From Peptococcaceae bacterium (GTDB lineage Bacteria > Bacillota > DSM-521 > Neomoorellales > Neomoorellaceae), in NCBI GenBank assembly GCA_003509545.1, contig DOLC01000065.1, positions 1 through 13,303 on the forward strand: DNA of 13,303 nt, written 5' to 3'. Position 1 is the stretch's first letter. Each line of letters opens with the position of its first letter. Both the position numbers and the translations under genes were made by a program. Below, piece after piece: positions 1 to 5,422 of the stretch. The notes under the pieces were generated by a model. That model was given only the letters and a program-made list of their open reading frames with translations. It made no database searches and was not told the DNA's origin.

Positions 1-43
1 ATCTAAGTCCGATTTTGTGTGTAAAATCCCTCTCGTAGCTGAC

Positions 44-300
44 GTATCCCCAGTTTTGATCCCGGCCTGCTTGGCTTTCGCTCGCAAAGGCCTCCCTCGC
101 GGGCAGGACTTTTGCTTGGCTCAAGGCTCCGGCAGGCTTCCCGGCAGAATTTAAGCATCCTGCCTCAGTTGCCGGCCTCTGGCCTCTCAGAAGCCTCGGG
201 CCTGCCTCCGCCTTTCGCCAAGCTTAAGTTTGGCTACCGCTCAGGTTTAGTCGCTCGCTTCCAAGCCTAAGCAGGCCTTCCCAGCAAAAACTGGGGATAC
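44..300 (-). repeat. Dispersed structured repeat, copy 1 (possible non-autonomous mobile element or HEARO/omega-like RNA)
   Basis: A 257-bp element bounded by perfect 14-bp inverted termini (44-57 and 287-300, GTATCCCCAGTTTT). Inward the symmetry continues imperfectly: GGCCTGCTT in one arm pairs with AAGCAGGCC in the other. A second copy in opposite orientation begins at 13126. The copies share long blocks (for example, on the minus strand, AGCGAGCGACTAAACC and GAGCGGTAGCCAAACTTAA) and diverge elsewhere while keeping base pairing: helix 131-137/200-206, hairpin 181-195 and helix 141-146/170-175. That pattern indicates a folded RNA read from the minus strand. The motifs CCGGCAACTG...GCAGGATGC and GGCGAAAGGCGGAGGC recall, from memory, omega-RNA scaffolds of IscB/IsrB (HEARO) elements, but a MITE is an alternative. 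No open reading frame of note lies within it. The inverted pair and structure are seen directly; the family is inference. Confidence 0.85.
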
Positions 301-354
301 GCCAGGCCTGCTCCCCCTTGAGGGAGAAAACCGTGGTGGAAAGGAAGTGAAACA

Positions 355-2115
355 ATGTCTGTCGCCAAAGTATGGGTCGATGGAACAATGGTAGAAATTA
401 ACGGCGAAAAAAACCTTCTAGAGGTAGTTCGGCGGGCCGGCATTGAATTGCCAACTTTCTGTTACCATTCGGAATTGAGCGTTTACGGCGCCTGCCGCAT
501 GTGCATGGTGGAAGTGGAGGGGCGGGGGTTGATGGCCGCTTGTTCTACTCCGCCGGCTGATGGTATGAAAATTTACACCAATACCCCCCGTACCCGGCGC
601 CTGCGCCGTATGGTTATAGAATTGCTTCTGGCCAATCACGAGAGGGAATGCAGCACTTGTGAGCGCAGCGGCAGTTGCAAACTGCAACAATTGGCCCGCC
701 AGCTAGGAATTATAGAAGTGCGCTTTGGGCGACGGGATAAAAAATTACCGGTGGATCGCACCTCCCCGGCCCTTACGAATAATCCTAATAAGTGCATCCT
801 GTGCGGCGATTGCGTGCGCATGTGCCAAGAGATCCAGGGAGTGGGAATCTGGGATTTTGCCTTCCGGGGTTCTAGAAGCCAGGTAACCACTGCCTTTGGC
901 AGGCCCCTGGCCGAAGTGGGTTGCCTTAACTGTGGACAGTGTGTGGCTGTTTGTCCTACCGGTGCCCTGGCCGTAAAATCAGAAGTAAACCAGGTATGGG
1001 AGGCCCTACAGGATCCCACTAAACTAGTAGTAGTACAAGTGGCACCGGCCGTGCGGATAGCTATAGGAGAAGAATTTGGGCTCAAGCCGGGGGAAAAGGC
1101 CACAGGACAAATGGTGGCCGCCCTTAAAAAAATAGGCTTCGACCGGGTTTTCGATACTACCTTTGCTGCCGATATGACTACTACCGAAGAGGCTCTAGAA
1201 TTATACGAACGCCTCCGGGTGCAGGAGAAGTTACCCCTGTTTACTTCCTGTTGTCCGGCCTGGGTGAAATATGCCGAGCAATTTCATGGAGATTTGTTGG
1301 ATAACCTGTCTACTTGCCGTTCGCCGCAACAAATGTTTGGTTCCCTGGTTAAAAAACATTATGCCCGGGAAATAGACAAAAATCCCCGGGAAGTGATCTG
1401 TGTATCAGTTATGCCCTGTACGGCCAAAAAATTCGAAGCCAGGCGGGCCGAATTTACTACGGATGGTGTCAGAGACGTGGATTTTGTCCTCACCACGGTA
1501 GAGCTGGTGCAGATGATTAAAGAAGCGGGGATTATTTTCACGGAGCTGGAACCGGAAGTGTTTGACAATCCTTTGGGAGTGGGTTCCGGCGCCGGGGTGA
1601 TCTATGGGGCCTCGGGTGGAGTAATGGAATCGGTGATACGCTTCCTTTACGGCTATTTAGGCAATACGGATGATATGGGGCGGGTGAATTTCTACCCGGT
1701 AAGGGGTATGCAGGGAATTAAGGAGGCGGAGGTAGAAATCAATGGACAACCCCTAAGACTTGCCGTAGTGAACGGCCTGGCCCAGGCGGAAAGGCTGCTT
1801 CAGCGCATCAAAAGGGGAGAAGTTTTCTACCATGCAGTAGAAGTTATGGCTTGTCCGGGGGGTTGCCTGGGGGGCGGAGGACAACCCCTTCCCAATGATA
1901 CCAGTACCCGCATGGAACGCATGAAGGGTCTTTACAGGCTGGACCGGGCAGAGCAGCTACACAAGCCTCAGGATAATGTTTTTGTGGCCAGGGCTTTTGA
2001 GCGGTGGTTCGGCGGCTGGGCTAATGCCCTTACTCACAGGGATTTGCACACTAAATATTACCCGCGGGATCGCGTTAGCGGGAGACCATTAGAATGCGTT
2101 AAGAGCGGTAACTAA
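355..2115 (+). CDS. hydA: [FeFe] hydrogenase, CpI-like catalytic subunit
   Basis: Catalyses reversible H2 oxidation/proton reduction in the cytoplasm, usually with ferredoxin or, in HydABC complexes, NAD(P)H as partner. The 586 residues run in the order of clostridial CpI: a [2Fe-2S] domain (C36, C47, C50, C63), a His-Cys site (H95, C99, C102, C108), two [4Fe-4S] clusters (C147/C150/C153/C157 and C190/C193/C196/C200), then the H-cluster domain. H-cluster motifs are intact: TSCCPAW (C299 proton-transfer, C300 ligand), MPCTAKKFE (M353, C355, K358) and MACPGGCLGG (C500, C504). The proton-path residues E279, E282, R286 and S319 fall at CpI numbering. A small-subunit-like tail follows. The ATG has an AAGGAAGTG ribosome site at 341-349. 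No hydB or hydC is seen; the upstream side is occupied by the repeat, so whether it works alone or with subunits outside the window is open. No signal peptide, so soluble. Confidence 0.96.
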   Translation: MSVAKVWVDGTMVEINGEKNLLEVVRRAGIELPTFCYHSELSVYGACRMCMVEVEGRGLMAACSTPPADGMKIYTNTPRTRRLRRMVIELLLANHERECSTCERSGSCKLQQLARQLGIIEVRFGRRDKKLPVDRTSPALTNNPNKCILCGDCVRMCQEIQGVGIWDFAFRGSRSQVTTAFGRPLAEVGCLNCGQCVAVCPTGALAVKSEVNQVWEALQDPTKLVVVQVAPAVRIAIGEEFGLKPGEKATGQMVAALKKIGFDRVFDTTFAADMTTTEEALELYERLRVQEKLPLFTSCCPAWVKYAEQFHGDLLDNLSTCRSPQQMFGSLVKKHYAREIDKNPREVICVSVMPCTAKKFEARRAEFTTDGVRDVDFVLTTVELVQMIKEAGIIFTELEPEVFDNPLGVGSGAGVIYGASGGVMESVIRFLYGYLGNTDDMGRVNFYPVRGMQGIKEAEVEINGQPLRLAVVNGLAQAERLLQRIKRGEVFYHAVEVMACPGGCLGGGGQPLPNDTSTRMERMKGLYRLDRAEQLHKPQDNVFVARAFERWFGGWANALTHRDLHTKYYPRDRVSGRPLECVKSGN

Positions 2116-2118
2116 AGG

Positions 2119-2146
2119 ATCCCCAGGAAAAACGCCTGGGGATTTT
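2119..2146 (+). terminator. Rho-independent terminator of hydA
   Basis: Perfect 9-bp stem ATCCCCAGG / CCTGGGGAT (2119-2127 and 2135-2143) with a 7-nt loop, followed by TTTT, starting 4 nt after the hydA stop codon. It separates hydA from the regulator gene, so the two are probably not one simple operon. Confidence 0.85.
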
Positions 2147-2189
2147 GGGGTGTCCAAATTTTTGTCTCGCCTTCCTGTGAATTGTATCG

Positions 2190-2195
2190 TATAAT
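2190..2195 (+). promoter_or_regulatory. -10 box (sigma-70 type) for the hydrogenase-like regulator gene
   Basis: Perfect TATAAT, 33 nt upstream of the regulator's ATG. No good -35 is seen at 16-18 nt spacing, so either the -35 is weak or an activator helps. The start codon at 2229 has its own ribosome site, AAGGGGG at 2212-2218. Confidence 0.55.
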
Positions 2196-2228
2196 ACTGT
2201 TGGGAAACTTAAAGGGGGCGGGTAAAAC

Positions 2229-4487
2229 ATGTCTAGCATTGTGAAAGTAATCACAGGTAAATGCCGTATGTGCTATGCTTGTATTCGTAACTGCCCGGTT
2301 AAAGCTATTAAAGTAGTGAATGGACAGGCCGAGGTGGTACCGGAGCTCTGCATAGCCTGTGGCCACTGCGTGCAGGTCTGCGCCCAAAAAGCAAAGCAGG
2401 TGGAAAGCGAAATAGACAAGGTCAACAATTACCTGGAGAACGAAAGGGTGGCGGCCTGTCTAGCCCCTTCCTTTGTAGCCGAATTCCATCCCGCGTGGCC
2501 CGGCCAAGTCGTATCCGCCCTGCGGCGAATGGGTTTTGCCGAGGTTCACGAGGTGGCCTTCGGTGCCCACCTGGTTACCCGGGAGTACCTGAAGTACCTC
2601 CAGGAGGTCGGGGACCGCCAGGGGCTCATTACAACTCCCTGTCCCGCCGTCGTCAACTTGGTGGAGAAGTTTTTCCCCCGGCTGATTTCTCAGCTGGTGC
2701 CTATAGTTTCCCCGGCTGTTGCCCTGGGGAGGTATTTAAAAAAGACCCGGGGTCCGGCCTTTAAGGTGGTATTCATCGGCCCCTGTGTGGCCAAGAAAGC
2801 CGAAAGCCGGGATGAGGAAGTCGCCGGGGCCGTGGATGCCGTCCTTACCTTTGCCGAGTTTCGGGAAATGTTGCGGCAACGAGGAATAGAGATTACAGCC
2901 CAGGAGGACGGGGAATTCGACAACCCCCCGCCCCACTTTGGCCGGCTGTATCCCATAGGGGGCGGCCTGGTGCGCAGCGCCGGGATCCTGCCGGACATTC
3001 TGGAAAGCCGTGTGCTGGTGGTGGAAGGACGGGAGGAATGCCTGGAATTCCTGCGGGCCGTTAACGAAGGCAAAATGGTGCCCCAGGTGGCCGACATGCT
3101 CTTCTGTAAAGGGTGTATCAACGGGCCCATGGCCGAAAACGAGTATTCTTCCTTCCGCCGCCGGCGCATCGTGGCTGAGTTCGCCCGCCGGGGCCTGGAA
3201 GGGGCGCCGGAAGGGGCAGAGGAGGCTTTAGAGGGCCTGGACCTGCGCAGGGAGTTCCGGGACCGGAGGGTGCACCTGCCGCGGCCCAGCGAGGCCGACA
3301 TCCGGGCCATAATGGCTGAACTGGGGAAGATGGGCCCGGAGGACGAGCTCAACTGCGGTGCGTGCGGTTATCCTTCCTGCCGGGATAAGGCCATTGCCGT
3401 ATATCAGGGCCTGGCGGAAAACGAGATGTGCCTTCCCTATCTTATCTTGCAATTGCAAAAGAGCAACTTGCGGCTGCGCCAGGAACTCAAAACGGTTCGT
3501 GGCCAGTTCGGCCGGCTGGTAGGGAAGAGCCCGGCCATGCAGGAGGTCTACCGCCTCATCGAAAAGGTGGCTCCTACCGATGCCACCGTTCTCATCCTTG
3601 GAGAGAGCGGCACCGGGAAGGAATTGGTGGCCCGGGCTATCCACTACCGCAGCCTCCGCAGCGAAGCCCCCTTTGTTAGTATCAACTGCGCCGCCCTGCC
3701 GGAAAATCTGCTGGAAAGCGAGCTCTTCGGCCATGCCCGGGGAGCCTTTACCGGCGCCGTGTCGGCCAAGAAGGGGCTGTTTGAAGAGGCCCACGAAGGG
3801 ACGCTGTTTTTGGACGAGATTGGAGATATAAGCCTATCCCTCCAGGCCAAGCTCCTTCGCGTCCTCCAAGAGGGCGAGTTTATCCGCATAGGGGAAACGA
3901 GGCCGCGCCGGGTGGACGTAAGGGTTATTGCGGCTACCAACCGGGACCTGGAAGCGGCCATTAAAGAGGGGAGTTTCCGGCCCGAGTTGTTCTACCGCCT
4001 CAATGTAATTACCTTATGGCTTCCTCCCTTGCGGGAGCGTCGGGACGATATCCCCCTGCTGGCCCGCCATTTCTTGGAACAGGCCTGCCGGCGGGTGGGC
4101 AAGGATATAAAGGGCTTTACGGCGGAAGCCATGGACGCCCTGATCCGGGCGGACTGGCCGGGCAACGTCCGGGAATTGGAGAACGTCATCGAGCGGGCCG
4201 TCATACTATGCGAGGGCAATAGGATAGAACTGGCCGATCTGCCCCGGGACCTGCGCAACAGGGCGGCCAAGGCCGCGGGCTGGGCCTACACCCAGGGAAT
4301 GACCTTCAGGGAGGCGGTGGAGGCCTACGAAGTCCAACTCCTCCTGAAGGCCCTGGAAGAGAGCCGGTGGGTGCAGGCCCGGGCGGCCGAGATTCTGGGG
4401 TTAAAGCGGAGCACCCTGAACGAAATGCTAAAGAGGTACCGCCTATCGCCCAAAACAGCCAGGAGGTATTCGGAAAACCGGATGTAA
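2229..4487 (+). CDS. Hydrogenase-like (HydS-type) sensor fused to a sigma-54 AAA+ activator
   Basis: A 752-residue cytoplasmic regulator, by inference sensing H2 or redox state and activating sigma-54 promoters. Order: two [4Fe-4S] ferredoxin motifs (C12/C15/C18/C22 and C41/C44/C47/C51); [FeFe]-hydrogenase H-domain about 70-310; a small Fe-S domain LNCGACGYPSC...C (C376, C379, C384, C401); a short helical linker 404-428; AAA+ domain about 430-660 with Walker A GESGTGKE (458-465), the sigma-54-contacting GAFTGA (505-510) and Walker B TLFLDE (525-530); Fis-type helix-turn-helix about 705-740. The four possible H-cluster ligand cysteines remain (C138, C186, C293, C296), but the TSCCP motif is TTPCP, so the proton-transfer cysteine is proline; MPC is GPC; and the last motif is CKGC, one residue shorter than in HydA. 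This points to sensing rather than turnover. PAS and receiver domains are absent. It lies between hydA and a perfect sigma-54 promoter. Domain calls are firm; ligand and targets are inferred. Confidence 0.93.
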   Translation: MSSIVKVITGKCRMCYACIRNCPVKAIKVVNGQAEVVPELCIACGHCVQVCAQKAKQVESEIDKVNNYLENERVAACLAPSFVAEFHPAWPGQVVSALRRMGFAEVHEVAFGAHLVTREYLKYLQEVGDRQGLITTPCPAVVNLVEKFFPRLISQLVPIVSPAVALGRYLKKTRGPAFKVVFIGPCVAKKAESRDEEVAGAVDAVLTFAEFREMLRQRGIEITAQEDGEFDNPPPHFGRLYPIGGGLVRSAGILPDILESRVLVVEGREECLEFLRAVNEGKMVPQVADMLFCKGCINGPMAENEYSSFRRRRIVAEFARRGLEGAPEGAEEALEGLDLRREFRDRRVHLPRPSEADIRAIMAELGKMGPEDELNCGACGYPSCRDKAIAVYQGLAENEMCLPYLILQLQKSNLRLRQELKTVRGQFGRLVGKSPAMQEVYRLIEKVAPTDATVLILGESGTGKELVARAIHYRSLRSEAPFVSINCAALPENLLESELFGHARGAFTGAVSAKKGLFEEAHEGTLFLDEIGDISLSLQAKLLRVLQEGEFIRIGETRPRRVDVRVIAATNRDLEAAIKEGSFRPELFYRLNVITLWLPPLRERRDDIPLLARHFLEQACRRVGKDIKGFTAEAMDALIRADWPGNVRELENVIERAVILCEGNRIELADLPRDLRNRAAKAAGWAYTQGMTFREAVEAYEVQLLLKALEESRWVQARAAEILGLKRSTLNEMLKRYRLSPKTARRYSENRM

Positions 4488-4503
4488 TTCAAAAAACCGA
4501 ACC

Positions 4504-4532
4504 AAAGGCCCCGATCAGCAGGGCCTTTCTTA
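4504..4532 (+). terminator. Rho-independent terminator of the regulator gene
   Basis: Stem AAAGGCCC / GGGCCTTT (4504-4511 and 4521-4528) with a 9-nt loop, followed by CTTAT, 16 nt after the stop codon. The regulator transcript probably ends here, ahead of the sigma-54 promoter. Confidence 0.75.
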
Positions 4533-4663
4533 TTACGGCCTTGTAGAGGCTGCATGGCCTACCCGGATTCGATTATTTGAACACCCTGCCCGTGGGGACC
4601 CCCGGGGAGAAGGGCAAAGCTCTGGGAAACCGGGGAAAGAAAGTTCCCGGCCCTTGTATAAAC

Positions 4664-4679
4664 TGGCACGAAACTTGCA
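4664..4679 (+). promoter_or_regulatory. Sigma-54 (-24/-12) promoter
   Basis: TGGCACG-N4-TTGCA matches the full published sigma-54 consensus (TGGCACG-N4-TTGCW) with no mismatch, with the invariant GG and GC at correct spacing. The expected start is near 4690. It points towards the structured leader and the 64-residue gene. It lies 177 nt after the stop of a sigma-54 activator gene, in non-coding DNA, which makes chance unlikely and makes that activator the obvious candidate regulator. The 4533-4663 stretch, where an enhancer would be expected, shows short GC-rich dyads (for example CCGGG/CCCGG around 4631-4650) but no convincing repeated operator. Confidence 0.88.
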
Positions 4680-4695
4680 ATATAGTTTATATGCA

Positions 4696-4776
4696 AGGCT
4701 AAAGTTTCACAAACCGTTCGCTCCTTTCTAGGAGCTGTTGAGGGTTGAAAAGCAACCACATAGCGGGAGAAAGCCT
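4696..4776 (+). ncRNA. Candidate structured 5' leader RNA
   Basis: Just after the expected sigma-54 start, the sequence can fold into a closed multi-stem unit: outer helix AGGCT (4696-4700) with AGCCT (4772-4776), a perfect 6-bp hairpin GCTCCT-TTCT-AGGAGC (4720-4735), and a 5-bp hairpin GGTTG-AAAAG-CAACC (4743-4757), with unpaired purine-rich joints. CGCT (4719-4722) can alternatively pair with AGCG (4762-4765). I do not match it to a riboswitch class I know. It could be a leader controlling the downstream small gene, the stable part of a small RNA, or chance folding. No terminator follows before the small gene's ATG. Confidence 0.4.
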
Positions 4777-4796
4777 AAATTAAATAAAGAGTATGT

Positions 4797-4802
4797 TAAA
4801 AT
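4797..4802 (+). promoter_or_regulatory. Possible extended -10 box for the 64-residue gene
   Basis: TGT-TAAAAT (TG at 4794-4795) lies 45 nt before the ATG in an AT-rich stretch. The same TATGTTA-AAT pattern appears in front of the U32 gene. No -35 is obvious. If real, the small gene has a sigma-70-type promoter besides the upstream sigma-54 one. Confidence 0.35.
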
Positions 4803-4847
4803 GATCCCACAGGGCGAACGGGTAAAATTTCAAGGGGGGAATTATTT

Positions 4848-5042
4848 ATGGCGAGGGCGGTAATGGCGTGGGAAAGCGGCGAGCCGGGAAGGGCCGTGCT
4901 AAGCCCCAAGGAATTAAATGAGGCTTATGCCAGGCTGGAGGAACGCTATAACAGTTTGCGGTCTAACTGGGAGTGGTTTGTAAAGGAGGACGGCCGGGCC
5001 GATAGGACCGCCGCCGTTGTCAGGAGGGTGGATCAGAACTGA
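4848..5042 (+). CDS. Small hypothetical protein, 64 residues, in the sigma-54 transcription unit
   Basis: I do not recognise this protein. It is likely real: a strong ribosome site AAGGGGGGA (4832-4840) stands about 7 nt before the ATG, and a terminator starts right after the stop. The product is soluble and charged, without cysteines, membrane segment or signal peptide. Residues about 19-48 (LSPKELNEAYARLEERYNSL...) look like an amphipathic, possibly coiled-coil helix with two tryptophans after it (W42, W44); the ends look disordered. It has none of the metal ligands expected of a hydrogenase maturation factor and does not resemble ZapA. Being the only gene between the sigma-54 promoter and the terminators, it is the presumed output of that promoter; it could be a small adaptor or regulator, but no function can be read from the sequence. 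Confidence 0.7.
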   Translation: MARAVMAWESGEPGRAVLSPKELNEAYARLEERYNSLRSNWEWFVKEDGRADRTAAVVRRVDQN

Positions 5043-5070
5043 GGCGCGCCCCGTCGCGCCCTTTATTTTT
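5043..5070 (+). terminator. Rho-independent terminator of the 64-residue gene
   Basis: GGCGCG / CGCGCC stem (5043-5048 and 5055-5060) with a 6-nt loop, followed by CTTTATTTTT, immediately after the stop codon. Confidence 0.85.
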
Positions 5071-5083
5071 GGGGGAATAAGGG

Positions 5084-5132
5084 AAGATCGTTTTCTTGCG
5101 GGAGCATTTCCCTCGGGAAAACGATCTTTTTT
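5084..5132 (+). terminator. Second, long-stem terminator
   Basis: A perfect 12-bp stem AAGATCGTTTTC / GAAAACGATCTT (5084-5095 and 5117-5128) whose 21-nt loop holds a smaller GGGA/TCCC hairpin, with the U-tract TTTTTT at 5127-5132. It starts 14 nt after the first terminator, giving a tandem stop ahead of the U32-mutS2 operon. On the opposite strand there is no U-tract, so it works in the + direction only. Confidence 0.8.
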
Positions 5133-5301
5133 GTTAGGACGCCGCGGCCAGAGCCCCCGGTGAGGTGCCGGCGGTAAAGGCCGAAGGGCTGCCTTCTACT
5201 AATGAGGAGGCCCATAGGCCCGCGGGAGGCGGTATGAACACCGGAGATGACCGGAGGACCAGGGAGGGCCTTTCAGGATCCAGGCCAGTCGGGGGAACCT
5301 T
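5133..5301. other. GC-rich non-coding stretch between the tandem terminators and the U32 promoter
   Basis: About 170 nt of purine-rich, GC-rich sequence. I see no recognisable RNA family, no convincing gene and no terminator. A 33-codon frame (5234-5335) has a GGGAGG nearby but runs across the putative -10 of the next gene, so it is not called. Weak stems such as GCCTTC/GAGGAGGC near 5190-5213 are not distinctive. Confidence 0.4.
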
Positions 5302-5329
5302 TTGGCGGGGGAAGGGATTATGTTACAAT
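5302..5329 (+). promoter_or_regulatory. Sigma-70-type promoter of the U32-mutS2 operon
   Basis: Extended -10 TGT-TACAAT (TACAAT at 5324-5329) with a moderate -35 TTGGCG (5302-5307) at 16-bp spacing. The predicted start near 5336 gives a leader of about 87 nt before the TTG start of the U32 gene. Confidence 0.55.
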
Positions 5330-5422
5330 GAATAACAAGGTTAGGATAAGACCCTTGGCAAGAAGAAGGTTCTAAAGGGATAATCTAGCCAAAACGAAGT
5401 CGTAAAGGGGAGCAGTCCAACT

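Noticed and set aside
1036..1053. TGGCAC-N5-GTGC inside hydA as another sigma-54 promoter
   Set aside because: The -12 element lacks the TTGC, and it lies deep in coding sequence with no fitting downstream gene.
2119..2143. ATCCCCAGG in the hydA terminator as a relic of the repeat terminus GTATCCCCAG
   Set aside because: Only 8 nt are shared and no other part of the repeat is present; a GC-rich terminator stem explains it.
5234..5335. 33-codon frame with nearby GGGAGG before the U32 gene
   Set aside because: Short spacing to the ribosome site, unremarkable sequence, and it runs through the putative -10 TACAAT of the next gene.
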